DNA from: Permianibacter aggregans | GTDB lineage: Bacteria; Pseudomonadota; Gammaproteobacteria; Enterobacterales; Permianibacteraceae | Reading direction: 5' to 3' | Assembly: GCF_009756665.1 (NCBI RefSeq) | Contig: NZ_CP037953.1 | Coordinates: forward strand, 992,001-1,056,000 | DNA length: 64,000 nucleotides | Shown here: positions 43,712 to 53,000 of the stretch, piece by piece | Layout: each line of letters begins with the position of its first letter | Position numbering within the stretch: the stretch's first letter is position 1 | Notes under the pieces: model-generated | Databases searched by the model: none | Told to the model about the DNA's origin: nothing | What the model saw: the letters and a program-made list of their open reading frames with translations, nothing else | Made by a program: the position numbers and the translations under genes

Positions 43712-46084
43712 TTACGCATCGGCCGCCTCTTTCAAGCGGCGCAGGTTGGAAATGACTGACTCCAAGGCTCGATCGAACAGCGCGGCATCATCAAGTAAGC
43801 GCACACTACCACGGCGCAGCGCAACTGCCAGGCCAGGGCGAGTGTATTCGGCGACTTTGACGCCGGAGCGGTTGACGAAAATCAGCTTGCCGACGGCCGG
43901 AATGCGCGCGGCCAACTTGCAGCGCTGCGGCTTGCCGGTTTCCGACATCTCTATCCAGCTACCAATAGGCAAACCGTCTACCTGATTCAGGTAGCCATCC
44001 ATTTCTTGTTCGTGCTCAGGCCGGCTGGCCAGCACGATTTCATCCAAATCGCCTTCGTCGTGCACCGCCGGGTCGATATCAAACGCGGCCAGCAACGCCG
44101 CATCTTCCTCACTAGTTTCCGGCAACTCGTCAGCGAGCAAATCAGTTTCGTTTGCCGCCGCGCGTTTGGCAACCGGCGCCTCGACGACGTCATCAAGACC
44201 CGCATCTTGAAGACCAGAATCCTGCACGGTTTCGACTGGCATCTGGGGTGCGATTGGCGCCCGCATCAAATGCAAGTGCAGACTTTCCAGCTCCTGCAGC
44301 ATCGTGGTCGTTTCAATCGCACCGTAGGAAATCGATTCAAAGCCAGCACGCAGCTTGCGGATCAAGCCCGGGATCATGCTTGGCAGCTTGGCGCGATCGC
44401 TCAAGGATTTGATCGTCACCGATTCGACCAGCGTTTCGGCAACCTTGACCGCATCCTGATATTCCACCGACGCAGGACCACTGCGCACATGTTCCAGGAA
44501 CAGCACTTTGCTCCAGACCTGGCTCAGCATCCGGGAAACCACATCCGGCAACTGACGGTTCTGGGTCAAGCGATTGAGCACGCGATCGACATTGCTCTTG
44601 GCCGATTCGCTGAGCGCTTTGCCTTCTTCGGCTTCTTTCGTACGACGCTCGATGATGGCGCTGCGGCGGCGCTCCTCTTCAACGTAGGCACGGAATTCTT
44701 CCAGCAGCGCCGTAAACAAACCGACGTCCTGATCGAACTCGCTCAATACGCGCTGGACGATTTCTTCGATTTTTCCCTGCAAACCGTCACGGCCGCGACG
44801 CTCTGGATCCCAGCCGATACCGGCGTAGGCCATTTCGTTCAACAACAGACGAGCGGCGTGGTTACGATTGCTGAAGAAGGTCTTGTCGACCAGCGCTACT
44901 TTCAATAATGGAATTTGCAAACGACCAAGCGGTGCTTTGATTTCGTCCGGCAGGTTCTGGTCGCCGAGAATAAAGTCGAACATCATGCTGACGATGTCGA
45001 TGACATCATCATTGACCGAACCAATCGCCTTGGCATCAACGCGGCCAACCACGACTGGCAAGCGACTGGCTAATGCGGCACGTAAGTCAACCTGCTGACC
45101 GCCCATGCTGCTGCCCGCTGCGGATGGGTCATGCTGCAAATGCGACAACGCATTCAGCAGCTGTGGGGTTTCCACCATAGGCATGACTGGCGCACCAAAG
45201 CCGCCATCGAGAACGGCGCCGGTTTGGCCACCTTTCTGCACCGACAGCAGATCACGCAGAGCGTTGAATACTTCAGCCTTGATATCGCGCGGTTCGTCGT
45301 AACTCTCAGAAATTGGTGCCGAGTTTTCCTCCGCGCGATTGCGAGCCGGTCGGCTTGGCTGTTGCGATGTATTGCGGGCTTTCGGTTTGCGTAAATGCAG
45401 GTCCGGCAGCACACCGTTGTCGGCCAGGAAGTTATTCAAATCGTCATAAACTTCGGCCAAATTGCTGACAACAGCGCGCTCAAACAGTTTGTAAACAACC
45501 AAACGCGCTTTCAGATCCAGACCCAGCGTCGAGGTGGCGCTACGGAAGCTTTCGCAAATACGTTTCGGATAAATCGGCAGATCGTCCGGTTCGACGCTGC
45601 AGTTCGGCACCACGGCATCGAAACGGCGGGCCAGATGGCGCAAGGCCTCCTCGTGACTCTGCTTGGCCTTATTGACCATGCCATCGATGGCGAGGTTTTC
45701 TTCCAGCTCATCTTCTTTGACGAGACTCAAGGCATCAAGTGAAAACGGTGAACTGACTTCAGCACGGCTGGGACTGGTATCGCCGGCCAGCTCATAGAAC
45801 GCGTTGTGCAATTCCTGACGAAAGACGTTTTCCATGCCTTTGCGCTTGATCCGCAGCTCGCGCATCGCGTCGAAGTACATGGTTTGGTCTTTGTTGTTGG
45901 TTGCTTTGTCGGCCAGATCAAACAGGGTGTCGTCAGCCGTATCGAGCATCTGCCCGAACAGCTTGTTGATCGAATCGAGAGCTTGATCACGAACGCGCTC
46001 AATCAATTTCGGCAACTTGCGCTCCTGTCCCCGGCGAGCATCGCCGATTGCATTCGGGTTATAAACCTTGGGTTCAAACGCCAT
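43712..46084 (-). CDS. DUF1631 domain protein
   Basis: A 790-residue cytoplasmic protein of the DUF1631 family, common in gamma- and betaproteobacteria and often mis-annotated as thymidine phosphorylase. The N-terminal half is helical (LPKLIERVRDQALDSINKLFGQML). The central part has the conserved VVGRVDAKAIGSVNDDVIDIVSMMFDFILGDQNLPDEIKAPLGRLQIPLLKVAL stretch. The C-terminal 100 residues look like a small PilZ-like beta domain with LPIGSWIEMSETGKPQRCKLAARI; a link to cyclic di-GMP is only a possibility. In Pseudomonas the homologue also sits between ampD and nadC. The gene is monocistronic with its own terminator. Confidence 0.85.
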   Translation of the reverse strand: MAFEPKVYNPNAIGDARRGQERKLPKLIERVRDQALDSINKLFGQMLDTADDTLFDLADKATNNKDQTMYFDAMRELRIKRKGMENVFRQELHNAFYELAGDTSPSRAEVSSPFSLDALSLVKEDELEENLAIDGMVNKAKQSHEEALRHLARRFDAVVPNCSVEPDDLPIYPKRICESFRSATSTLGLDLKARLVVYKLFERAVVSNLAEVYDDLNNFLADNGVLPDLHLRKPKARNTSQQPSRPARNRAEENSAPISESYDEPRDIKAEVFNALRDLLSVQKGGQTGAVLDGGFGAPVMPMVETPQLLNALSHLQHDPSAAGSSMGGQQVDLRAALASRLPVVVGRVDAKAIGSVNDDVIDIVSMMFDFILGDQNLPDEIKAPLGRLQIPLLKVALVDKTFFSNRNHAARLLLNEMAYAGIGWDPERRGRDGLQGKIEEIVQRVLSEFDQDVGLFTALLEEFRAYVEEERRRSAIIERRTKEAEEGKALSESAKSNVDRVLNRLTQNRQLPDVVSRMLSQVWSKVLFLEHVRSGPASVEYQDAVKVAETLVESVTIKSLSDRAKLPSMIPGLIRKLRAGFESISYGAIETTTMLQELESLHLHLMRAPIAPQMPVETVQDSGLQDAGLDDVVEAPVAKRAAANETDLLADELPETSEEDAALLAAFDIDPAVHDEGDLDEIVLASRPEHEQEMDGYLNQVDGLPIGSWIEMSETGKPQRCKLAARIPAVGKLIFVNRSGVKVAEYTRPGLAVALRRGSVRLLDDAALFDRALESVISNLRRLKEAADA

Positions 46085-46300
46085 GATACCGTTACCTGAA
46101 AAGCCTTACAAAACTGGGGTTAGGGCAATTGGCGACCTGCAGCCTTGCCCACGCCTTATATAAATAACCGGTAGGGACGCCAGCCGCCGTGATGCAACGC
46201 ACATCCCCTGACAATTTTGGTCGCTTTCCGACCAGCGAGGGCAATCGATTGTATAGACGGTCGTCAGGCTGGTACAGCCATACTGAGCAATTTCATCGAT

Positions 46301-46330
46301 TTGCCATTTTGACCTCGGCAAACCGATAAT
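46301..46330 (+). promoter_or_regulatory. Candidate sigma-70 promoter of nadC
   Basis: TTGCCA (46301-46306) and GATAAT (46325-46330) are each five of six matches to consensus, with an 18-base spacer. A transcript from here would start near 46337, which excludes the ATG at 46329 and supports ATG 46362 as the nadC start. Confidence 0.45.
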
Positions 46331-46361
46331 GTCCGCCGATTTCAAGCCCTTTCGCTCTCCC

Positions 46362-47243
46362 ATGCATAACCAGCTTTCCCCCGCTTTTCTTGAGCAAGAA
46401 CGCATCGAGGCCGTGCGCCGGGCCTTGCGTGAAGACCTTGGTCAGACCGTAGATGCCGAACTCAATCCCAACCTGGACGTCACCGCACAGTTGATCGATG
46501 CGGAAATCATGGCGGAAGCAACCATTACGCTTAAAGAACCAGCCGTCATCTGCGGCCAGGCGTGGGTCGACGAAGTGTTCCGACAATTGGAGACTTCAGC
46601 GCAAGTTAACTGGTACGTCAGTGAAGGTCAAGACTGCGACGCCAATACCGTCGTTTGCACACTCCATGGCCCCGCTCGAGCCCTGCTAACAGGTGAACGC
46701 AGCGCCTTGAACTTCCTGCAGACACTCAGCGGAACAGCCACTGTCACCCGCCAATACAGCAAACTTTTGGAGAGAAGTAAGTGCAAACTGCTGGATACCC
46801 GTAAAACCTTGCCGGGTTTACGCGCAGCACAAAAATACGCGGTCAGTGTAGGTGGCGGTTGGAACCACCGTATTGGTCTTTTTGATGCTTTTTTAATCAA
46901 AGAGAATCACATCGCGGCCTGCGGCGGCATTGTCCAGGCGGTGCAACGCGCCCGCCAAATCGCGCCGAATCTGCCAGTCGAAGTTGAGGTTGAGAGTTTC
47001 GAAGAATTAAGTGAAGCGCTTACTGCCGCTGCAGACATCATCATGCTTGACGAGTTCAGCGACAGCGACTTGGCGAAAGCGGTCGAATTGAACAAGAGTA
47101 AAGCCAAGCTGGAGGTTTCCGGCTCGGTGACTCCAGAGCGGCTTAATATTATTGCTAATGCAGGTATCGATTTCGTTTCCGCTGGTGCTTTGACAAAGCA
47201 CGTTCGCGCAATTGATTTCTCAATGCGTGTTCGCACCAATTAA
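46362..47243 (+). CDS. nadC: Nicotinate-nucleotide pyrophosphorylase (quinolinate phosphoribosyltransferase)
   Basis: A 293-residue enzyme of de novo NAD synthesis that converts quinolinate and PRPP to nicotinate mononucleotide. Family motifs are TGERSALNFLQTLSGTATVT, LLDTRKTLPGLRAAQKYAVSVGGGWNHRIGLFDAFLIKENHI, VEVEVESFEELSEAL and LEVSGSVTPERLNIIANAGIDFVSAGALTK, containing the basic residues that bind substrate phosphates. ATG 46362 is preferred over 46329 because of length and the candidate promoter. The last 24 bases overlap the 3' end of the convergent phosphatase-superfamily gene. Confidence 0.95.
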   Translation: MHNQLSPAFLEQERIEAVRRALREDLGQTVDAELNPNLDVTAQLIDAEIMAEATITLKEPAVICGQAWVDEVFRQLETSAQVNWYVSEGQDCDANTVVCTLHGPARALLTGERSALNFLQTLSGTATVTRQYSKLLERSKCKLLDTRKTLPGLRAAQKYAVSVGGGWNHRIGLFDAFLIKENHIAACGGIVQAVQRARQIAPNLPVEVEVESFEELSEALTAAADIIMLDEFSDSDLAKAVELNKSKAKLEVSGSVTPERLNIIANAGIDFVSAGALTKHVRAIDFSMRVRTN

Positions 47244-49328
47244 CGATGATTCGAATATCGGCCAATCATAGTTGACCTCTTTCGAATATTCTGCACGCAA
47301 TGCTTGCTCAAGCGCCTTCACTGGCGCTTGAGCAGCAAACTCACTAATCAGATCATCGGTCCATTCTTTCGTATCACGATTGAACAGGATGTACGCCGCA
47401 GGCTTATCAAGAGTTGGCGGAAGCAGTAACAGCTGCCAAGGCTTCAACACCGCAGATCGTAATTTCCTGCTGACTTGCTGCTCAAAGTACTTCCGCTTCA
47501 CTTGCATTTTCGGATAGCCATCAGAAATTTCATAGTGCATCGCGGCATACTGAACCAGCTTGCCGGTATCGATGTTTGTCACATCTGCCATATTCTGATA
47601 ATAAAGGCCGGTTTCCATGAACCTAACCCTTTCGCTTTCTCCTTCCAAAAGAGCTGAATCGTTTACAGCGCCGAGATAGCCATTTAACGAAACACCATCG
47701 AAACGAAGCGCATGGTTTTTTTCCATGTTCAACACTTCGACTAATGTAGGGGCTAGATCAACTAGCGAGGAAGGGAATTTCACTTTCTTTGGTTGAATTT
47801 TGTTTTTCGCTTTGCCAAAACCTTGAAAAGCCAAAACGACCTGCGTCTGTACTGGATCCATCAAATTCACACCGTGCCCATTGAAGTAGCCCAGGCTTCT
47901 CGCGCCAAACTCAACAGCTCGTTCTGGGCTATCGCCCTTGTAGCCTGATCGCGTTATTTCTGTGATCCGCTTTTGATCGATGTTTTCACCATGATCCGAC
48001 AATAAGACTACAATCGCGTTTTCAAGGTATCCGAGGCTCTCTAACTCCGTTAATAGCTGATTGAATTGTTCCGAGGCCCTTCTGATGCCCGCACTATGCC
48101 ATTTTTGAAAGTACGAATGTGTTCTGTTTTCGAAAGGAGTTCCATGCTCTCCCCAAAAGTAAGGATAGTGTGGGAGACAAAAATGTGTTGTCAGAAATAG
48201 CGGACGGTGATCTTTTTTTCTGGCCAGTCCATCCGCAAGTATGCGGTTAAACTGGTGCGGTAGATAAGACCCATCAGTTGCTCGATTACCATAGCCATTG
48301 GGAAACGCCCAACGTAAAGTCGGGAACGCTTCCAACAACACATTGTTCAATGGCAAGTCGGAGATCTTACTGGTGATAAAATCAATGGCGCCCATGCGAG
48401 GACCATAGACTTCTTCGAATCCGTAGCTTTCATCGATATTGCTGAATAGGCGCTCATCCATTGCGAATATGGTTCGATACCCTTCCTGGCCAAGTAACTT
48501 GCCAAGATAAAAGCGCTTGTCGATTAATTCTGGCGGCGTCAAATTGTAGCGGGCACCCGTGCTGATGGGGTGTCGTCCAGAGAGGATACTGTTCCATGCA
48601 GGAAAGGTACGCGGCACAGTCGTCAGCGTGTCTTCAAATAGAACACTATTGTCAAAAAAGTCGGTTAAAAAAGGAAAATGTCCTGGATATTCTGTCAGAT
48701 GTTCAATGGAAAATGAGTCAATCCCCACCACAATGATATTTGGCCTTTCATCTGCTGCTGGAATTGATGTAAAGGATTCTGTTACCAATGTGTTCCGATT
48801 GTAGCGATTAATTCCGCCGCAAAACACCAACGCTAAAACGACCGATAACCAAATGTATTTTCTTTTGGACGCAAAAACTAAGCAAACTGCAACCAGCCAT
48901 AACCCGAAGAATAATAAGCTCCAGGCGAACAGATTGCTGTCAATGAAATACTGGGGAACTGAAAGATCAAATTTTGAGGTCGGATACCACAGAACATTGA
49001 CAAATGAGCTAGCCACCCACACCAGTAAAATCAGCAAAAACTCCAGCAAAATTGCCGCACGAAAAGTGACTTTCTTTAACTTAAGTGCGTTGAAGGCAAC
49101 GTAAAAGCAAAACCAATGCGCCAACCAAACGAGCGCAAAGGAGGCGAAAAAAAACAAGAAAATCTGCCCAATCAGGTAAGGGGATTCTTGAATCAGGCCA
49201 CCTATCAGAGCCAACTCAATTTGACTGGCTTTACCGGCAATACCAGGTGCTAAATACTGAGCGATAAAACCCAAAATTGAAAATGCCCACGCGACCAGTT
49301 TGAGACTTCGTTTGGCGCTAAATTTCAT
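47220..49328 (-). CDS. Membrane alkaline-phosphatase-superfamily (sulfatase/LTA-synthase-like) enzyme
   Basis: A 702-residue protein with five N-terminal membrane helices (about residues 10-190) and a periplasmic alkaline-phosphatase-type domain. Metal-site motifs are IIVVGIDSFSIEHL, TVPRTFPAWNSILSGRHP and VLLSDHGEN. At the place where true sulfatases have the Cys or Ser that becomes formylglycine, this protein has Thr (TFPAWNSILSGR), as in phosphoethanolamine- and glycerophosphate-transferases. I therefore infer phosphotransfer rather than sulfate hydrolysis; the acceptor is unknown. Base composition appears more AT-rich than the surrounding genes and its position beside tRNA-Thr and the pilin locus suggests acquired DNA. 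ATG 49328 has TTGGAAA upstream. Confidence 0.8.
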   Translation of the reverse strand: MKFSAKRSLKLVAWAFSILGFIAQYLAPGIAGKASQIELALIGGLIQESPYLIGQIFLFFFASFALVWLAHWFCFYVAFNALKLKKVTFRAAILLEFLLILLVWVASSFVNVLWYPTSKFDLSVPQYFIDSNLFAWSLLFFGLWLVAVCLVFASKRKYIWLSVVLALVFCGGINRYNRNTLVTESFTSIPAADERPNIIVVGIDSFSIEHLTEYPGHFPFLTDFFDNSVLFEDTLTTVPRTFPAWNSILSGRHPISTGARYNLTPPELIDKRFYLGKLLGQEGYRTIFAMDERLFSNIDESYGFEEVYGPRMGAIDFITSKISDLPLNNVLLEAFPTLRWAFPNGYGNRATDGSYLPHQFNRILADGLARKKDHRPLFLTTHFCLPHYPYFWGEHGTPFENRTHSYFQKWHSAGIRRASEQFNQLLTELESLGYLENAIVVLLSDHGENIDQKRITEITRSGYKGDSPERAVEFGARSLGYFNGHGVNLMDPVQTQVVLAFQGFGKAKNKIQPKKVKFPSSLVDLAPTLVEVLNMEKNHALRFDGVSLNGYLGAVNDSALLEGESERVRFMETGLYYQNMADVTNIDTGKLVQYAAMHYEISDGYPKMQVKRKYFEQQVSRKLRSAVLKPWQLLLLPPTLDKPAAYILFNRDTKEWTDDLISEFAAQAPVKALEQALRAEYSKEVNYDWPIFESSLIGANTH

Positions 49329-49448
49329 TCTTATTTTCCAAGCATCCACTGCTAGATAATCGTTCAACACAAAATGATCTTACTTCGAATAAAAAGAACT
49401 ACATCGAACCACTCATTGTTGGTCTGACCAATGTCAAAACAACAAGAG

Positions 49449-49524
49449 TGGTGCCGGTAATAGGAGTCGAACCTACGACCTTCGCATTACGAATGCGCTG
49501 CTCTACCAACTGAGCTATACCGGC
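49449..49524 (-). tRNA. tRNA-Thr (anticodon CGT)
   Basis: A 76-base tRNA on the minus strand starting GCCGGTATAGCTCAGTTGG and ending ACCGGCACCA with an encoded CCA. The acceptor arms GCCGGTA / TACCGGC pair, the T arm contains GGTTCGACTCC and the anticodon loop TTCGTAA gives anticodon CGT, reading ACG threonine. In Pseudomonas aeruginosa a tRNA-Thr gene also marks the boundary of the pilA accessory region. Confidence 0.96.
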
Positions 49525-49588
49525 TTCCTTGCGTTCGAGGCGCGCAAGTATAAGTAGGCCAGCCAGTTAGAACAAGCCCGCCGAAAGC

Positions 49589-50311
49589 CTATGGTTGTAC
49601 GTTTTCCGCTTGTAGCACCTCAACCAATTCCAAGGTTTCACGGTCAAATACGCCCAAGTGACGCGCCCCTCTAGCAATCATCGGAATTACGCCGTATCCA
49701 ACAGGAGCAGAAGGGAGGCTATCCAAAAGCGCCACATAACGATCGTCAAACGCCTTTAGCTTCGCTGTAGAGGTATAGCTAAGTGCGTCCTTAAACTCGG
49801 ACTCGTGTACCTCAAGTGGTTGATAGTTGTCCGGATTTAGATGCGGCGGCGTAGCGCCTGTATAGGCGGACACCTGTTCTTCGATATCAGCCAAAGCGCC
49901 GATATCGCTCGAGACTCGGACATACTGAGTGGGAGAAACCACTGCACGTTTCCATGGAACTTCCACCAGATCCAATGGGCGGACTACCCGAAGCTCCTCA
50001 TGATAGAGAACGACATACAGTGGTCGGGCCTGAATCATGATGATTGCACCATAAATCAATGCGGCACACTGAATCAAACCAATCACGGTCAAATCCATTT
50101 TCAATGTCGGCTTTCCTGATTTGAACACCAACAATGTCAACAAAGGGCCCAGAATCACATCGACTGGCACTAAAATAGACAAAAGACCCGCACCACCTGT
50201 CACATGGAAAAGCGGGCCCTGAAACCAGTAAAAACGGCAGACAATTAGAAATACCAAGGCAATCAAAGCGCTGATAAGCAGATGAATAGTAAAAGCCTTC
50301 CAACGAGACAT
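49589..50311 (-). CDS. tfpZ: TfpX/TfpZ family type IV pilin accessory protein
   Basis: A 240-residue inner-membrane protein of the TfpX/TfpZ family, known from Pseudomonas pilin loci, where such proteins assist expression or assembly of a particular pilin type. Features are the N-terminal helix MSRWKAFTIHLLISALIALVFLIVCRFYW, the motif GGAGLLSILVPVDVILGPLLTLLVFKSGKPTLKMDLTVIGLIQ, and a soluble C-terminal domain. Alternative start 39 bases upstream is less likely because the family begins MSRWKAF. It is divergent from pilA, 411 bases away, and next to tRNA-Thr. I cannot tell TfpX from TfpZ with certainty. Confidence 0.85.
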   Translation of the reverse strand: MSRWKAFTIHLLISALIALVFLIVCRFYWFQGPLFHVTGGAGLLSILVPVDVILGPLLTLLVFKSGKPTLKMDLTVIGLIQCAALIYGAIIMIQARPLYVVLYHEELRVVRPLDLVEVPWKRAVVSPTQYVRVSSDIGALADIEEQVSAYTGATPPHLNPDNYQPLEVHESEFKDALSYTSTAKLKAFDDRYVALLDSLPSAPVGYGVIPMIARGARHLGVFDRETLELVEVLQAENVQP

Positions 50312-50585
50312 AAGCCGATGACTTCCAAAACCAAGGGGAAATAACCGCATAGGATAAAAAGGCCATAAAAATTCGCAAGCCTGGTAGCTGGTGACAATTT
50401 TTGTCAGATCCTGACGATCTTCCGGGGTAAATTCTTAATCCCCTCCCAAGCGCAATCCACAAAATTTGCCTTGTCGCCAGCAAAAATGCGAAGCACCGCA
50501 CAGTCCAAAACGTTTTCTACTAATGAAAGGGTGTTTTGCTTCTATTCCTTTTCATTTGTTGCTCATAATGAAAAAACGCTGAACA
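50312..50585. other. tfpZ-pilA intergenic regulatory region
   Basis: About 270 bases upstream of the pilA sigma-54 promoter. It contains an inverted repeat TGACA-N5-TGTCA (50392-50406) and A/T-rich tracts around 50510-50580 where a PilR-type activator could bind. No coding frame with a ribosome binding site is seen. Confidence 0.45.
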
Positions 50586-50601
50586 TGGCATAGCACTTGC
50601 T
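50586..50601 (+). promoter_or_regulatory. Sigma-54 (RpoN) promoter of pilA
   Basis: TGGCATAGCACTTGCT matches the -24/-12 consensus TGGCAC-N5-TTGC, with correct GG to GC spacing. Transcription would start about 12 bases downstream, leaving a leader of roughly 110 bases before the pilA ATG. In Pseudomonas pilA is transcribed by RpoN with the PilS-PilR system. Confidence 0.8.
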
Positions 50602-50722
50602 ATGTACAGTTCAGCACCAAAACAGTCGCATCGCTTTGCGGCGGTGCGCTGTGCAAGTATCAGGAATGTCGCCTATTCTTGTTGCTTGGAAAACCGTTCC
50701 CTCAACTCTTTGGAGTTACACC

Positions 50723-51190
50723 ATGAAGACACAAAAAGGTTTTACCTTGATCGAATTGATGATCGTGGTCGCGATCATCGGTATTCTGGCCGCGGTAGCG
50801 CTGCCGGCTTACCAAGACTACCTGAAGCGTTCGAAGCTTTCGGAAGTTGCTGCCGCGATTGGCGCCTGCAAAACTTCTGTTGCTGAATATCAAGCGGCAC
50901 GTAATGAGTTCCCAGCTAATGCTGACGATGCCGGCTGCTCTACGGGCGCCACTCAATATGTAGCGTCGCTGGCAGTTGCTGACGGTACTGGCGTGATCAG
51001 CGCCACCATTCAAAACGTCGGAACTGGCGCGAATGGCGAAACCTTGTCTCTGGCACCTTGCAGTAACGATGACCCGAATAGCTGCACCGCAGCAACCGAC
51101 TCTTCTTCAATTCAATCTTGGTATTGCTACACCAGCGCTGCCGCAACAGATTATAAGCTGTTCCCAGCGACTTGCCGTAATGCCGGCTAA
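50723..51190 (+). CDS. pilA: Type IV major pilin PilA
   Basis: A 155-residue type IVa prepilin. The class III leader MKTQKG is cut by PilD before Phe, giving [22 protein letters not shown] with Glu at +5. The mature protein has a long N-terminal helix, an alpha-beta loop and a C-terminal region with a cysteine pair, one in SWYCYT and one in the final PATCRNAG, that would close the disulfide-bounded D-loop; additional cysteines ([20 protein letters not shown]) suggest more disulfides. GGAG lies upstream of the ATG and a sigma-54 promoter precedes it. It has its own terminator, separating it from pilB. Confidence 0.95.
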   Translation: MKTQKGFTLIELMIVVAIIGILAAVALPAYQDYLKRSKLSEVAAAIGACKTSVAEYQAARNEFPANADDAGCSTGATQYVASLAVADGTGVISATIQNVGTGANGETLSLAPCSNDDPNSCTAATDSSSIQSWYCYTSAAATDYKLFPATCRNAG

Positions 51191-51204
51191 TTTCGGAGTT
51201 GTCG

Positions 51205-51232
51205 AAAAGGCGAGCTCAAGCTCGCCTTTTTT
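51205..51232 (+). terminator. Intrinsic terminator of pilA
   Basis: A stem AAAAGGCGAGC / GCTCGCCTTTT with a four-base loop followed by a T-rich tract, 15 bases after the pilA stop. It allows high pilin output independent of pilB. Confidence 0.88.
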
Positions 51233-51287
51233 ATTTTTGGATTTGCTGCCTATAATTTCGTAAATCTCGATCAAGACAGAAAACATA

Positions 51288-53000
51288 ATGAGTTTAACGC
51301 CATCAAAAATCGCCCTAGGGGGCCTGGCCAAACGCTTGGTGCAAGACGGCGTACTGGACGAAAGTATTGCGCAAGAGTCCGTTGCACAATCACAAAAGAC
51401 CAAGCAGTCATTGATTAGCTACCTTGTACAGGGAAAACATGCCAAAGCACATGTGCTAGCGAATATTGCCTCTCAGGAGTTTGGCACTCCGTTGTTCGAT
51501 CTGGACTCCATGGATGTTGACCAGATACCCAAAGAGTTAGTCGACGAAAACATTATCCGCAATCAACGGACAATTCCCCTGTTCAAACGTGGGAATCGGC
51601 TCTTCATAGCTATATCTGACCCTACCAACCTTGAGGCATTGGACAAGGCTAGATTCCAAACCGGCATGTCAGTCGAAGGTATCCTGGTCGAAGATGACAA
51701 ACTCGGAAAATTTATCGACAAAATTCTCGATGAGAAAGAAAGCGGCGGACTGTCCGAATTCGATGATGAGGACTTGGATAATCTCGACATTCAAGGCGGA
51801 GATGATGATCCTAAGGACGAGGGGGATGCGGGTGGTGACGATGCGCCGATCGTTCGCTTTATCAACAAGCTCTTAATCGACGCTATCAAAAAGGGCGCCT
51901 CGGACCTACACTTTGAGCCTTATGAAAAGGAATACCGCGTTCGTTTCAGGGTTGACGGCGTACTCAAAGAGATGGCTAGTCCACCGGTAAATCTTGCCAG
52001 CCGCTTGGCCGCACGTTTAAAGGTAATGTCTCGTTTGGATATCGCTGAACGGCGCGTACCACAGGATGGCCGGATCAAGATGAAGTTGAGTAAGAACAAG
52101 GCCATCGATTTTCGTGTTTCGACCTTGCCCACACTCTGGGGCGAAAAGGTCGTTATGCGTATTCTGGACCCAAGCTCTGCGATGCTCGGTATCGATGCGC
52201 TGGGTTATGAGCCAGTGCAGAAAAAGTCCTTTATGGACGCGATCGCCAAACCACAGGGCATGGTATTGGTAACTGGTCCAACTGGTTCAGGGAAAACCGT
52301 TTCGCTTTATACCGCTGTAAACATTCTTAACGATGAGGAAACGAATATTTCAACGGCCGAAGACCCGGTCGAGATTAACCTGCCGGGCGTTAACCAAGTT
52401 CAAGTCAATCCAAGAGCCGGATTGACGTTCCCTATGGCGCTGCGCGCCTTCCTGCGCCAAGATCCTGACGTAATTCTGGTTGGCGAAATTCGAGACCTCG
52501 AAACGGCCGAGATTGCTATTAAGGCAGCTCAAACAGGACACTTGGTGCTCTCGACTCTTCATACCAACAGTGCTCCAGAAACCTTGACACGCTTGGTAAA
52601 CATGGGAGTTGCGCCATTCAATATTGCTACAACAGTACACCTAATTATCGCTCAACGCTTGGCTCGGCGCCTTTGCTCTCATTGCAAAAAGCCGGTGAAA
52701 ATCCCGGCGGAAGCGCTGCTTAAAGAAGGTTTCCGAGAGGATGAAGCAGAGACCTTGACGCTCTACGAGCCTGTTGGTTGTGACAACTGTAACAATGGTT
52801 ATAAAGGACGGGTAGGTATATACGAGGTTATGCCCGTATCTAACGAAATTAGTAGGATTGTCATGCGTGGTGGGAATGCAATTGAAATCGCCGATCAAAT
52901 GAGAGCTGAAGGCATTTCTGACTTGCGTAGTTCAGGGCTGGAGAAGGCCAGACAAGGCGTTAGTAGTCTGCAGGAAATAAACCGAGTAACGTCTGACTAA
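51288..53000 (+). CDS. pilB: Type IV pilus assembly ATPase PilB
   Basis: A 570-residue cytoplasmic hexameric ATPase that powers pilus extension. The N-terminal MshEN-type region (about 1-150) may bind cyclic di-GMP in some members. The ATPase core has Walker A GPTGSGKTVSLYTAVN, the Asp box ISTAEDPVEINLPGVNQVQVN, Walker B AFLRQDPDVILVGEIRD and the His box TGHLVLSTLHTNSAPETL. A four-Cys zinc-binding element is formed by CSHCKK and CDNC. The start ATG 51288 lacks a strong ribosome binding site. It is the first gene of pilB-pilC-pilD, after the pilA terminator. Confidence 0.96.
   Translation: MSLTPSKIALGGLAKRLVQDGVLDESIAQESVAQSQKTKQSLISYLVQGKHAKAHVLANIASQEFGTPLFDLDSMDVDQIPKELVDENIIRNQRTIPLFKRGNRLFIAISDPTNLEALDKARFQTGMSVEGILVEDDKLGKFIDKILDEKESGGLSEFDDEDLDNLDIQGGDDDPKDEGDAGGDDAPIVRFINKLLIDAIKKGASDLHFEPYEKEYRVRFRVDGVLKEMASPPVNLASRLAARLKVMSRLDIAERRVPQDGRIKMKLSKNKAIDFRVSTLPTLWGEKVVMRILDPSSAMLGIDALGYEPVQKKSFMDAIAKPQGMVLVTGPTGSGKTVSLYTAVNILNDEETNISTAEDPVEINLPGVNQVQVNPRAGLTFPMALRAFLRQDPDVILVGEIRDLETAEIAIKAAQTGHLVLSTLHTNSAPETLTRLVNMGVAPFNIATTVHLIIAQRLARRLCSHCKKPVKIPAEALLKEGFREDEAETLTLYEPVGCDNCNNGYKGRVGIYEVMPVSNEISRIVMRGGNAIEIADQMRAEGISDLRSSGLEKARQGVSSLQEINRVTSD

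Noticed and set aside
47220..49328. Annotation as a true sulfatase
   Set aside because: The formylglycine Cys/Ser position holds Thr and the protein has five N-terminal membrane helices, both pointing to a phosphotransferase-type member of the superfamily.
49371..49588. Integrated island with attachment sites at tRNA-Thr
   Set aside because: On reading the flanks I noticed no second copy of the tRNA 3' end and no integrase gene, so an integrative element is not supported.
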